From contig OZ038381.1 of the NCBI GenBank assembly GCA_964036045.1, positions 120,834,843-120,898,842 on the forward strand: a DNA stretch of 64,000 nucleotides, given 5' to 3'. Positions 46,725 through 57,390 of this stretch are shown here, piece after piece (within the stretch, counting starts at the first letter, position 1; every line of letters begins with the position of its first letter). This DNA is from Eutreptiella sp. 'Long Island Sound 2002' (taxonomy: Eukaryota > Euglenozoa > Euglenophyceae > Eutreptiales > Eutreptiaceae). The notes below the pieces were generated by a model. That model saw nothing but the letters and a program-made list of their open reading frames with translations. It was not told the DNA's origin and searched no databases. The position numbers and the translations under genes were made by a program.

Positions 46725-47852
46725 TTAGCGACCTTGTCCTGGGTTTCTGCTTTTCCTTGACTTTCGCCTCTTATGCTGTCGCCTTGTGTCACTCACATCC
46801 GTGCTGAAGCACTGTGATTCAGATTCCCTTTGTTGAGACATTTCTTCCCCCCAACCTCCCATTTGCACGTACCCTGCCCCTGTTTCCTCACTGCCCGAAC
46901 TGCATGAGTTGCATGATGCTGTTCCGTATGGCGCTGGTTCCCTGGATGCTTCTCCTGTCAGTTCATCATTGTCCATGGGTACCATGCCCAGGGATGACCA
47001 CAGCGCTTTGGTGTCCTCTGATTCAGACGCAGACCCTCCCCTCAAACCCACCGTGGATTCTAATCCGGATGACAATTGCTGTGGGACTTGTTGGGACCAC
47101 AGCGGACTGGAGCACATGTCTTCCATCGCCAGTCCATTCGCCACCTCATTCCCCTGCACGTTGACATGTGCTGGGACGTGTTCCCACCTGACTTCTCTTC
47201 CTGGCTTTGCCATTTCCTGGGGCAGCATTTCCCAGACGGGCACATGGACTGGCAGCTTGCCGGATGTTGTCGTCCACCCTTTTGATTTCAAGTGTTGTGC
47301 TCCGCCGGTCGCTCCTAGTTGCAGATACTGTGAGTCAGTGAGGATTGCCAGTTTTGGCACCCAAAACCCTTGTAGGGCTTCCAGTGCTGCCCAGAGCTCG
47401 GCGCCGTTGTTTGTTTGCCTGTGACGCGTTGGTACGTAGCCGTAGAAACGCACTTCTGGCCCTTGTTCATCTTCCGTTGCGAATACCCCGAAGCCATCTG
47501 CCCTGCGTGTGTCCCTGTGATTCAATCTTTTTGAGCACCCGTCTGTGTATACAATTCTGTACCCTTTCGCTACCAATTCTGCAATCAGGTCCTGTACACC
47601 TTGAAGCACTCCCGGGCCTGCCTGCCTCAGGCGCTTCGGGCGGGGTTCATGTGGGTGGGAGGGGGAGAGGGATGCCCCCCCTTCTCCCAAAAATGTGGAC
47701 AGAAAACGGCCTGTCAAAGTGAAGGCAAACAATTGTTTGAGTACAAACAAGGGTTTTAAGTGGAAAGAGGGGGAGCCTAGGGGGGACCCAAAGAAGAAAC
47801 TTATGAGGGATACTTTAAGGGACAAAAACAAGGATGTACGAAGGTTACCCAC
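46725..47852 (-). CDS. RNase H domain protein, second copy
   Basis: A 375-codon frame ending in UAA. RNase H motifs are Asp104 in YRIVYTDGCSK, Glu152 in NNGAELWAALEAL, Asp173 in ILTDSQY and His229 in VPAHVNVQGNEVANG, where the fourth acidic position is Asn239 instead of Asp. Residues 32-70 are the translation of a dispersed repeat also found at 8.7 and 10.2 kb, so the true start is probably downstream, near residue 70 or beyond. The C-terminal third is Ser/Glu-rich and ends in a basic RRQHKRRKSRKSRN stretch. It is a paralogue of the 44-45 kb gene in domain layout but strongly diverged in sequence. Confidence 0.7.
   Translation of the reverse strand: MGNLRTSLFLSLKVSLISFFFGSPLGSPSFHLKPLFVLKQLFAFTLTGRFLSTFLGEGGASLSPSHPHEPRPKRLRQAGPGVLQGVQDLIAELVAKGYRIVYTDGCSKRLNHRDTRRADGFGVFATEDEQGPEVRFYGYVPTRHRQTNNGAELWAALEALQGFWVPKLAILTDSQYLQLGATGGAQHLKSKGWTTTSGKLPVHVPVWEMLPQEMAKPGREVRWEHVPAHVNVQGNEVANGLAMEDMCSSPLWSQQVPQQLSSGLESTVGLRGGSASESEDTKALWSSLGMVPMDNDELTGEASREPAPYGTASCNSCSSGSEETGAGYVQMGGWGEEMSQQRESESQCFSTDVSDTRRQHKRRKSRKSRNPGQGR
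47646..47757. repeat. Dispersed ~105-bp repeat, third copy
   Basis: Same sequence as 8731-8845 with few differences. Homology stops at ACAAACAAGGGTTT, whereas the array copies continue into a further 110 bases. It overlaps the 5' part of the RNase H frame. Confidence 0.85.
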
Positions 47853-48509
47853 GATTTAACCACTTGGGCTATGGTATGCAAATGCGCCACAAAGGGTGGG
47901 TGGGTACGCAGTGTTTCCTCTCTATGTGGGCCCACGTGATTTGATCTAACAACCTCTCCAAGGTGATTGCAAAAGATTCACGATTTTGAGGGGAAAAAAT
48001 TGGGGGAATCATTTTTTTTTGACCTCCCCCCCTTGGAAACTGGCATCCAGCCGGGGGTCACAGGTGGGTGAAAATCGAGAATTTCCTTGCAAGACACTTT
48101 TGGGTCCCAAAAAAATTGATGGCTTTGGAAGGGGTTAAACATCCGATGTCATACATTTGAAGATGCCAGGCAAAGTGGGGGTGTGTGGTGCTCAGCCATG
48201 CACTTGATCTCAGAACTCTCTTCCAGGTGATTAACCAAATACTGAGACACCGTCGCAATTGGCCATGGTCCTTGGAGGCCTGGCCGTCAGCAAACAGTCT
48301 GTAACCACCAACAGTTGGCAAGTAGCCGATCTCCGGTTGGCCAGTATCATCCGAATCGGCACTCAAAAGTGGACAATTAAATGGAAAGCAGAGGTGTCTT
48401 GTGGAAAGCAAATTTGCAATATTGCACTTCATCTCAAAACTCTTGTGCTTCACGACTGGGGGAACGACCCTGCGACTCGTGTCATGCTCTGTCTTGTAGC
48501 GCCTCTCAT
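47853..48509. other. No gene recognised
   Basis: Mixed sequence. Two GAGTTCTGAGATCAAGTGC / GATTTGATC-type stretches are loosely tRNA-like but do not fold convincingly. Confidence 0.4.
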
Positions 48510-49262
48510 TTACTGTCGATTAGTCCCAAGCAGCGCCCGTGTGTGTGCCTAATGCTAAAGACAGGCCGCGGCTGCACCTCCTCCTCCCGGTTTTGGATGT
48601 GTGGCGGTGTGGGTGCCCCAAAGGGGGGACTACCTCCACCCGACTCTGATGTATGGCAGCAACACCGCAGCTACGGTGTTCCCGGCGGGCTTCTCACCCA
48701 CCCATTGTCCTACAGCAACATGACGTCCAGTCTGTGGACTACGAGGGCCAGAGAGTCGCCCGTTTGATTCACAGGACGTCTGGATCCATGTGATGGGGGC
48801 CTCGGCAACTTGCGGTTGTTCCCTTTTTGGTAGGCCCAGCGATTCGTCCAGGGGCTGAGGTCGTTGCTGTCTTGGTTCTGTGCACCCCCTTCCCTCTTGC
48901 GCCACAACTAGTCATGTTTGACCACCGGGTGGTTGTGAGACAGTGTTGAAAGCTGAATAAAAAGGAGCCGTGTGACTGGGCGGTTGTCTTCGCACAAGAC
49001 TGTGGTTTACCAAGTCAGTAGCGTGAGGCCAGGGAGGAGGGGGGGGGGGGGGGTAACTGACCAGTGGTTCTTGCTGAGCTGCGGTTGAATCCACGCGCCC
49101 TCCCATGGGCAGGTGGGACCCCGTCCAAAGGCTGTGACACAGGATGAAAACGGGGCTGCAAATCTCTTCTGTGACTTCGGCGGTCACTTGCGTTGTGTAC
49201 CCACGGTACCCATGGTTGAACTTGCAGGACCGACCCCACCCGCCCGTCCCCTGGGACGCCAC
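48510..49262 (-). CDS. Possible coding region with UAG and UGA interruptions
   Basis: One minus-strand frame runs from about 49262 to a UAA at 48510-48512, interrupted by UGA (48912-48914) and three UAGs (48630-48632, 48555-48557, 48549-48551). The middle part (TEPRQQRPQPLDESLGL, PQVAEAPITWIQTSCESN, QWVGEKPAGNTVAAVLLPY) has reasonable composition. The proline run near 49040 coincides with a C/G run. No family recognised. This is weaker than the other candidates and could be chance. Confidence 0.25.
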
Positions 49263-49984
49263 GACAATTTACCACAGTTCAGTTTCTGTTTGTCTCCATT
49301 CATCTGCCGCCTTCAATGCACTCCAGTCAGTGATATTCAGTGAGAGTGCCACTGGCCGTACCCCATAATGTTCTGCATGGAGCCCCTGCTCGTCCCCTGC
49401 CTTATAACGTCCCCATCGTTGTGCGCTGACTCCAACAAGTTGTGAAGGGGGACAGAGGCGGACCATAAAGATCCAACTGACACTTTTGGCAGGAGCACCT
49501 CACTACTGCGCACGACTGGTGCTGAGCTGTACAGCACATGGGGTGCTTGCTGCGCATGAAGTGTGAGGTCTTGTGTGTGGCTCTGGTGCTGACCAGGCTC
49601 TCAGACAGCACTTACTTACTTTTGGCTCCCATCATCTTGAGCGTTGGGGTTGGAGAAGCTGGGGCACGGAGGAGGAGGAGAAGGAGGAGCTATGGGCCTC
49701 TCACCCACTTGGACGTAGGGCGCAAGTCCAAGACCTGGTCCCCCGTCAAGCCTCTCATCTCCACCCCGACAAGTTTGTCCAGAGTCAGGGTACAGCCTGC
49801 CTCAACATCCGACAATCCGCCCGGGTCCCAGTGAGCCGAAGCAGTGTTCACAGTTGAGAGAGGACTGCACTATCCCTGACCATGTCTTAAAAAGAATCCA
49901 CCCTGATGCTGTTCCCTACCGCAGTATCACACCGGTTGGAGCTACTCTGACAGCCATGGTCGTCGGGTATGGGCCACCCCACTT
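49263..49984. other. No gene recognised
   Basis: Short open frames on both strands, none convincing. A GGAGGAGGAG-type patch lies at about 49670-49690. Confidence 0.4.
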
Positions 49985-50059
49985 TTGACTGTAGCCGCGT
50001 TTGGTCCCACGACCACCGGTGTGCAAGCATAGCGTTATAACCACTAAACCACCTAGGCC
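49985..50059 (-). pseudogene. Degenerate tRNA-Ala-like sequence or tRNA-derived SINE head
   Basis: On the minus strand, GGTGGTTTAGTGGTTATAAC matches the D-arm and A-box of a tRNA gene. A CTATG stem start and a CTTGCAC loop, as in a UGC (Ala) anticodon loop, follow. The 3' side of the anticodon stem (ACCGG) does not pair, and the T-arm (GTGGGACCAAACGCG) has lost the TTCAAAT loop, so a working tRNA is unlikely. Confidence 0.4.
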
Positions 50060-51014
50060 GGGCGGCAAGGGGTGAGGAGGTTGAATACTGCTGCCCTGTG
50101 CTGAAAAACTTGGCAATCATTCGGACAATGTAAAGCCAGGATTTTGCCAATCAACTGTAGGCGTGCCAGCAATGGGGGTGCGGGGCCACAACCCGGAACA
50201 CCATGAAACCCACAGGTGTTGAAATGCTTCTATGTACAAATTTCTGGCAACATGAGACAAGCCCCGAGGCGGTGTCGGCGCGGCCCTTAATAAAAAATTA
50301 TAAAAGAGAAAATGAACACCCGAACCCAGTGCCGTCTTGCTGCGTAGAACAGAGGCTGCCCTCAGCGATACAAACAGACACTGCCGCGCCTGTTCCAGAA
50401 GTGGCCAGAGTACTGACCAACAGCAGTTGACAGCAGTCAACACCTGTCCCTTTGGCTCAGTGCTCAACCAAGTCTTACGTCAGGTACAACGCAACATGAT
50501 GGGCTCGTCATGTATGGAGCATATGGAGGTCGCCATCATTGCTGCAGCTGAATTGCAGTAGTAGCTGCCACACGCACAATCAGAGGGCGCCATGGTAGCA
50601 ACCACTTTTGAGATGGAATTGAAGGATCATTCTCCAGTTTGTGACTGCTCTCGCTGACATTCCACTTCCGGCCCATCCTTCTCTTGCGACGCCGTGCTTT
50701 AAACACGGGCGGAACTGGGCGGCGGATGGACGTGACCATCAGCACAAGGGAAATGACCAGTCGATACATCTGGTATGACCCATGGGTTTGACTCCCACAA
50801 ACTGTTGGCAGTTGACAAGTACGCTTGGGATGCCGGTCATATGTCAGAGGGCTCTGAAGGGTAAGAGGGGGGGGGGGGGCAGATCGGAACCAAGGGTCTG
50901 TGTGTACTCTGTGCAGGCTGCATCAACCTCAACCGTGCCATGGCATGCCATGCTGTGGCTGAATAGCCCCCACAACGTCGATGTGCACAATGTCGAGAAC
51001 CAGCATTCGCTCAC
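50060..51014. other. No confident gene
   Basis: A minus-strand frame at 50536-50769 contains FKARRRKRRMGRKWNV, which is basic and protein-like, and a plus-strand frame covers 50337-50561. Neither has supporting context. A G run lies at about 50867-50879. Confidence 0.35.
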
Positions 51015-52070
51015 TCAGGCGTTGGTCGGCGTCCTCGGCGTCTTCGGCGTCTCCGGCGTAGCCTCCCTCTCCACATAACGCTCAAGGAGCAGCCGCGCAT
51101 TCTCCCAGCAGATATCGCTCTGGCGGAGCGGCCGCTGTCCGTGTACCTGGACCTGAGACAGCGCCCCCTCACCGCTCTCCCATGCGTCAGGCACGTAGCA
51201 GCGTTCGGCGTGGCTGTCAATGGCCACATCGAACGCCTCCGGCCGCAGTCGGAGCGCCAGCAGCGCCTGCCGATCTGCGTGCACGTTGTCCAGGTGCGCC
51301 TGCAACGCTTGACATAGCGTGTTGGCGTCACTGTGCAGAAGCCGCCAGTGGCCGGTGTCGGCGTCGTACTTTCCAATGGCCGGGTCCTGCAGACACGCCA
51401 GGGCAAAGTCCACCAGCTCCTGGGCATTACGGGGCAGGTTGCGGTCGCCGCCAGGCAGCAGCAGCCGCGATGGGTCCGCGATGTCGTCGGCGTCCCGGCG
51501 GAACGGGTCATCGAGCACGTCACAATCAGCCTCAACGTACCGTGCGACGATCTCAGTCGAACCCGCGTTGCTTGTGCAGCACCTCAGGATGCCATAGACG
51601 GGGCCCGGGCCTTCGGATCCCGGTGGAAGGATCCACCGCCAGTGACCGAGGCCGCGCACCGAACGCTGCACACGCAATGTCACGAAATTGTCAAGGCCAA
51701 GAATCTTGAACAAGGGCTTCGGGTCAAGCACCTCCGGCACGTTTCCAAGCCACTGGCGGCACTGTGTCAGCGACCACCGCAGCACCGGGTGGTGGCAGAG
51801 CACCGCGGCTGCCTCCTGGCAAACGGTTGCGAGGCCATGCGGGATGGCGCATTTCTTCCAGCGAACAACCGGGAACTGAATATTCCGGCCCCACGTAATG
51901 TACAGCCAAGGGTCGTCGGGCCCAAGGAAGGTTTGCCGCTGGTAGCCAAGGTACCTATCGGCACTGGCCCCGACGGCAATGCCAACGTCTCCCTGTTCAG
52001 ATGAATGGAGAGGGATTTGGGGGGAGAGGGGATAAGCCGTAGCAAAGCCGATGTGCACCACCGGCACCAA
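51015..52070 (-). CDS. Conserved-looking hypothetical protein, 351 codons
   Basis: Longest uninterrupted non-repetitive frame apart from the RNase H genes, in a locally GC-rich stretch, ending in UGA. The sequence has balanced composition, with DDPWLYITWGRNIQFPVVRW near the N-terminus, LDPKPLFKILGLDNFVTLRV, an acidic middle (EADCDVLDDPFRRDADDIAD), and a C-terminal ARLLLERYVEREATPETPKT tail rich in Thr/Pro. There is no signal peptide or membrane segment. The first codon is not securely an ATG, so the start may be an exon edge. The family is not recognised. Absence of stop codons, frame shifts and low complexity makes it a better candidate gene than its neighbours. Confidence 0.5.
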   Translation of the reverse strand: MVPVVHIGFATAYPLSPQIPLHSSEQGDVGIAVGASADRYLGYQRQTFLGPDDPWLYITWGRNIQFPVVRWKKCAIPHGLATVCQEAAAVLCHHPVLRWSLTQCRQWLGNVPEVLDPKPLFKILGLDNFVTLRVQRSVRGLGHWRWILPPGSEGPGPVYGILRCCTSNAGSTEIVARYVEADCDVLDDPFRRDADDIADPSRLLLPGGDRNLPRNAQELVDFALACLQDPAIGKYDADTGHWRLLHSDANTLCQALQAHLDNVHADRQALLALRLRPEAFDVAIDSHAERCYVPDAWESGEGALSQVQVHGQRPLRQSDICWENARLLLERYVEREATPETPKTPRTPTNA

Positions 52071-52080
52071 GCAAACACAT

Positions 52081-52400
52081 TTGTGCAGTGCGCTGGTGCC
52101 AGACCAGCCTCAAAGAGAATGCTCTTACCATGACCTCAGGGATCAAATCTATGAAGAGGCACAAGCCTGCCCTATTCCCTTGCAGTGGATCCCAGGCCAC
52201 AGAGACACAAAGGATGCCCAAAATGTGGCCAACCTCTATTCCATGGTTGAGCAGCTACAAACAAACGGCCTCCTACAGGAGGCGCCACCAGGTACTAATG
52301 CCAAGGCCTCGCGTGTCCCCAAAGCATCAGCTCCAACCAAACATGATACTGGTAAATCTGCCCTGTTGATGGTCTGGCTGGTTCCAAGAAGTAAGCATCA
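52081..52400 (+). pseudogene. RNase H C-terminal relic of a non-LTR-type element
   Basis: The plus-strand frame contains SYHDLRDQIYEEAQACPIPL followed by QWIPGHRDTKDAQNVA. This resembles the last helix, strand and WxPGHxxxxGNExAD motif of retroelement RNase H, but the GNExAD acidic residues are replaced. Upstream RNase H motifs are missing, so only the tail is preserved. A possible splice donor AGAAGTAAGC follows at about 52389. Confidence 0.45.
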
Positions 52401-53893
52401 CATCACATCATTGCATTACATTGCATCACATCACGCTGGCAGTCGATTTTTCAAAGTATGGCTGTGTACCTTGTGGTTTTCTATGTGTGCTGATAAACAT
52501 GGTCCAACCTTTGGCAGCCCCTTCAAATCTCCCCTTCAAATCCCCGAAAAAATTGCGATAAAGTCTGTTTGCAGTCTTTGGAAACATTCCAAAATGGTCC
52601 CTGGATGGTTGTTGTTAATTCCTGGTTGTCCCCGGATGCTTGTTGGATACACAGGACATGCAAGCTGAACCAAGGCAATGCAAAGCAATCAGGAGCCTCA
52701 CTTAATCCGACCGTCCTTCCACATCACCATTACAATGAGCCATGAAGGCCACATGGCGGGAATTGTCAATGCATGAGTGTCAGTATATTTGCAAAACGAA
52801 AAGAGCCGTTCAACAGAGCCAGCCCCCATCACCATGGAAATGAGGAAAAGGACACGCTCTTTGAAAGGTGATGCATAATGCCACCCTGTCCTTTGCCACG
52901 CTTCACTGGCCTTTTACTCTTGCCGGAATCACTGTCCCCAGAAGTGGACGACATTTTGGGAACACAAAAACAGAAAAGCGTCCTGCCACACAAATGACAT
53001 GCAGGACAGATGAGAACACGTAGTGACAACGAAGGGAGGGAAAGAATTTTCCTCAGGGGAAAAATGAAATTTTTGAATAGAGTCATAATTGAAAAATTGC
53101 AGTAAATTGCCGCAAATTGTGGACCTCAATCCCCCCCCCCCGCCCATCAACGCATCCGCACATTGAGTGAATGCTGGTTTTTAAACAGACCCCTTGCCAT
53201 TTAGCTTACGTATACCTCCTGTGCACATGGTATAGATGGTGTGCCGTGCATGAAATGCCAGCTATTGACCCCTTTGCTGATGCACTACTGAGGTGTCTTT
53301 GCACAAGCTGTTCCTCAGTAGACTTCACCATGTCGTCCAGGAGCTGCCAACCATGATCAGCCTTTCATCTGATACCCGAGGACCCTATGATCATGACAGG
53401 TCATGAGCATACCCCATCTGGTCAACATGGACCCATGTGGATCCAGCATCTTACTCCAATCGACAACTACAGTGGACAATCATGGCGAGAAGACATTTTT
53501 CTTTGGACTCCACAATCATGTGTGTATGCAACCCCCCGAGTGCCCGCAAAAATGTGTTGACGCCGCGCGCGAAATAGGTGGACATGTGTCCCATACAGTG
53601 TGTTAGAAATTTGGTAAGTCTTACACCCATAGGATGTCGCGGCAATGTTTCAAAATGGCCAAGATATGAAAATGACCGAGATATCCTTGCTGCAATGTTG
53701 CAATTGCTGCGCTAGCAATGCTCCAGAAGCAAGACAAGAGTTGCGTTGCGGGGTTGTACTGGCTGGTGGGACATCTCCAGCTACTAGCTACTGCACAAGA
53801 CGGTGGTGTTGTTGAGTCGTAAGGTCTCTTAACTGGAGTTTCATGGCCAATGTTCTGCCTTTGTAAGATTGAGGGCACTACATGACTGTCTCC
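52401..53893. other. 1.5 kb without a recognisable gene
   Basis: Contains CATCACATCA/CATTGCATTA repeats at about 52397-52433, a fragment of the 40-bp repeat of the 3.7-kb region at about 52600-52650, and AT-rich sequence near 53050-53120. Open frames are short. Confidence 0.45.
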
Positions 53894-54625
53894 TTATGCT
53901 TGTTTATGCGAGGGTTTTGTTTCTTTTGAAGCCTTAGGTTTGTGCTTGGGCGGGTTGTAAAGAACTTGCTCTTGAAGATTTTTTACCGTGGAGTTCGGGG
54001 TGATTGCGTGTGCTCGCAGCTTTCCGAATGAGGTAGAAACAGATATGGAGGTGTGGGCTCTTACATTCGGGGCTCTTGGAGGCATCAAAATCTGTCTCCC
54101 GGGGGATGTGACTCCAAGGAGCATGTGGTACTAAAACTAGGCCACTCTATGCAGCACATCACTCCTCGCTTTGGTGGGTATGGACTCAATGAAAGACATG
54201 GGGATGCGGAGTCTTGACACATGAGTGAGGCCTGTGTTGGATACGGTAGCAAGCCACTCATCAGCAAGACGGTGCAATCCCCCAAGCGGTGTCCCCAAAT
54301 TGCGAAAATTTTGTCTTTTTATTGGTGGCACTGTATCAACCTTTGGTGCAACTTGGTACCATGTCGGTGTCTGCATCCAGTGTAGATCTCCCCATGGGGT
54401 TCCCATGGTGCCCCACAGCCTTCCCAACGGGCATTTCCCCACGGCCAAATCAGCCAAAGCATGCGGCGCACTCCTTTGGGATGTAGCTAGGAGGCCCAAT
54501 GTGCTCCCTTGAACCCCCGTGCGATACGGTATGTAGCGATCCACTTTTTTTGCTGGGGTGGGTGTGCACACCCCGATCATGTGCTGCACCTCAATGGGGT
54601 CGACATCCGGCTCTCGCGAGTGCAC
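53894..54625 (-). CDS. Unknown protein with UAG-Phe-UAG in frame
   Basis: One minus-strand frame runs from 54625 to a UAA at 53894, about 243 codons, interrupted only by UAG at 54137-54139 and 54131-54133 with a single Phe codon between. Upstream are KVDRYIPYRTGVQGSTLGL and HRLADEWLATVSNTGLTHV. Downstream are YHMLLGVTSPGRQILMPP and STVKNLQEQVLYNPPKHK, then a Lys-rich tail. Gln at both UAGs would read naturally. The 5' limit is a UAA. Upstream in another frame, SGDGTTSVGKSGNIPIP and FLGQQKECQNKCTRE are protein-like, so the gene may continue across a frame change near 54620. Family not recognised. Confidence 0.4.
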
Positions 54626-54834
54626 TTATTTTGGCACTCCTTCTGCTGCCCAAGAAAATTGGCTGGCCTCCACATATCATTTGGTATTGGTATGTTGCCC
54701 GATTTCCCAACGCTCGTAGTGCCATCTCCGCTGGCACTTGGGGAAAGGACCTGGTATCCTTGGTGCTGGTGTATTGTTGGTGATCCAAGTGGAAAATTCG
54801 GTTGTGGCAAAGGTGATGGCGGTGGTCACTCCAA

Positions 54835-54952
54835 TGACATTGATGCAACCAGCAATGTTGTCACAATCTGCAATTTATAAACTGAGACAGGAATGACATT
54901 GATGCAACCAGCAATGCTGTCACAATGTGCAATTTATAAACCGAGATAACCC
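54835..54952. repeat. 59-bp tandem duplication
   Basis: TGACATTGATGCAACCAGCA begins at 54835 and again at 54894. The two copies differ at about five positions. Confidence 0.9.
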
Positions 54953-55914
54953 CTTCTCCCAGCGCACCACACTAGCCATTGTACTTTGACAACAGAATCC
55001 TTCATACACCGTGCTTTTCCAGCGCTTGTTTTTGCTACAAGATGCAGAGCTTGCAGGCTAGTACACAGAGAAGGAGACAGGACGATTGGAGCCTAATTGT
55101 GTGCTGCTTGGGGAAACCTTGGTTTCTTCACAAACTACCCGGTGTATTTTGATACAACCCCATGGCTAAAGACCTGGCGACAGAAGACATGGCAACTCGC
55201 ACTCCCACCGCCACTAGCACTATCACCGCCATCCATTAACAATTCCCCAAACGAAGAAAAGTGAAATTGTGTCTGCCACCAATATTACACCTTTTCAACC
55301 GAACCATCCATGCACAATTTCACCCAACCTTTACTCTCCAAGAATTTCAAATTTTGCACCACTTTGTTCCTGTACTCTCATACTATTTCGCTTGTGGTCT
55401 CTGTGATCCTGACAGTTTCATGATTTTGGGGTCACTCCGTGTTTCCGCTGCTTGCATTGGAGTTGGAATATTTGCTCTCACCAAAGTAACGTCTCCCACA
55501 TGCCTGCCATGCTGCCACAAAGGCCTCCAATGTAAGCCAGCAAGCTACCTCCCCGACAAAGCATGTGTGTTCTCGCGTCGTGTGACGCCTCTAACACATG
55601 CTTAACCCGCAGGTATGGGAGGCATGGGACGAAATTCATGTTTATTTGATCCACCTCATTTTGGAGTATGCGAAAAGTGGGTCAACGGCCACACTTTACT
55701 TGCATGGCTTGTCTCTTGCATTCGCTCAGCTGGACTTGCCAATCTAATTGAGGGACAAGGCGGGCGAGCAAGATTTGTGATTTGGCAAAACATTTGCCAC
55801 TACACCCTTACCCCACTCTTACCACTACATGTGCTGAGGATTGTATTAGGGCAACCCTTGGCCATGAGCTACACATGAAATTTAATGGCCGTAAGCTCCA
55901 ATCGTCACAAGCAC
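54953..55914. other. No confident gene
   Basis: A 114-codon plus-strand frame (55261-55605) is AT-rich with hydrophobic stretches. I cannot distinguish it from chance. Confidence 0.4.
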
Positions 55915-56385
55915 AAGCGTCGAAACCCGTGCTCAGCGCCTCCCCAGAGTGGTGTGTCATTGTTGAGCGCATTCTCGTGCAACTAGATTGTGCCATGCGG
56001 GAACATGATGTACAATGCATTTGCGGACGGTGTGGTACAAAACACAGTGGGCCACGGGATTGGGTTGCAATCTCAGATGGAAACCTTCCAAGGATGGCCC
56101 AATTTTTCGTGCATTGCAGTTGGGGCGTTCCTACCCTGCCGCCAATGCAAGGCACATGGCAAGGCTCGCACAAATGAGTAAAAACAGGGAGGGTGGTTGT
56201 TGTGCCCGGTCCGTGAGAGGTGATAGTTGTCCTTGACCCAACTCACCCGGACTCGTACGCCAAGTATGTGCCACCAGAGCATCCGAGGCATAGGGCTCTG
56301 CCCAACGCACCCTACCCATGCACCCAGCCAAGCTGCACTGGCACATCGTGGTGAATGCTGAAGATTCCGCAACAGTTAATCACGA
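55915..56385 (+). repeat. Dispersed coding-like repeat, copy B
   Basis: Aligns with 14400-14935. The frame through KPVLSASPEWCVIVERILVQ and REHDVQCICGRCGTKHSG is kept for about 100 codons. Homology then continues in another frame (SCIAVGAFLPCRQCKAHGKA against the VAVGDFVPRHQRKADAKAH of copy A). It is missing about 80 bases present in copy A after the SPEW block. Confidence 0.7.
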
Positions 56386-56518
56386 TCCCTTCTATATGCC
56401 CAGTGCAGTCACAGTGCTTGAACACTAAAATTTGGAGCACCAAGCAAAATTTAAGTGGAGTGTGCGGTGTTTTGTGTGCCTTACAATTTCACTTAGTAGT
56501 GGGGCACTTAGTACTTTG

Positions 56519-56965
56519 TCATGGACTTCGAGTATGTGTACCAGTGGATTGTGGCATAATGTCCAAAATGGAAGCAGTATTCTTCGGAGGTGGACTTCCT
56601 TTCGTCGGTTGGTCTTTTTGTACGTACAGCCTAATTGTCCAATATAAGTGCGTCCTCCGGTTCCCGAAGCTTAGTGGGCTTGCGAGGGGCTGCAGCTCTG
56701 CCCAATATGAGGTTTGTGGCCCCGTGACACATGCAATGATGACCACGGGACAACAAGCCATGCTCCAGCACGTCCTACCGCAATCCCCATGGTCCGTGTG
56801 CACTATCCATTCAATCCCATAGCTATCCCAATCAATGCATGCTCTTGGCTGTGTGGGGGAATATACGATGTGTGTTATATTGTGATTCTCCCAGAAATCG
56901 GGCGGGGCCTCCCCCTCACCCGGAATTTGCATGGGCATGTTTTGAGGAGACGGGTTGCTTTGCAA
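56519..56965 (-). pseudogene. RNase H-like relic
   Basis: The minus-strand frame includes EWIVHTDHGDCGR, resembling the first RNase H strand with its catalytic Asp (TDGS), and VTGPQTSYWAELQPLASPL, resembling the helix with the catalytic Glu (GPQTSYRAEL). The expected third acidic residue is replaced in THLYWTIRL. The domain ends in a UGA without a recognisable WxPGH segment. It appears to be an inactive retroelement fragment, different in sequence from the two complete RNase H genes. Confidence 0.45.
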
Positions 56966-57093
56966 TTAGCTTATCACTTCAATCAACACACTGCCTCTAC
57001 AGCAAAGAGTCCATCATCCGACGACTCTTCATCGAAAAAGTTGGGGCCTCCGCAAGGTGCCCGGTGACGGGCGAGTGGTATTGATGTCCAAGC

Positions 57094-57390
57094 TCAAAAT
57101 TGCCGGAGCATAATGCCATAGTTGGTCATGGGTGCCATACGTCTGTTGACATGTGCCTCTGCCATCTGTCTGATCAGGCTGTTGTGGTCTCGGAGGGTTC
57201 TTTGCATAAGGGAGAGGTATGGGCACCGGAAGCTCCAATACACTCGATGCAATCCAAATCCTCCTAACGCCATGAGGTCCGATAAATGTAGGGCATTGTG
57301 CCTTTTCTTGGTGCCTTTGGCAGTGGTGACAAAATCTCGCACATGCATATCTACCTAGCGAAAGAACTTGTCGCTAGCCCCAAAAACACA
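57094..57390 (-). pseudogene. Unknown coding-like segment with UAG
   Basis: The frame from about 57390 reads FGASDKFFR, UAG at 57355-57357, then VDMHVRDFVTTAKGTKKRHN, ALHLSDLMALGGFGLHRVYW, MQRTLRDHNSLIRQMAEAHV and on to a UGA at 57094. After that UGA the frame remains open for 43 codons with FFDEESSDDGLFAVEAVC. The composition is convincing. No family recognised. Its order and strand suggest it could belong with the RNase H relic downstream at 56.5-57.0 kb. Confidence 0.35.

Noticed and set aside
49985-50059. Functional tRNA gene
   Set aside because: The anticodon stem and T-arm do not pair, and the TTCAAAT loop is missing.
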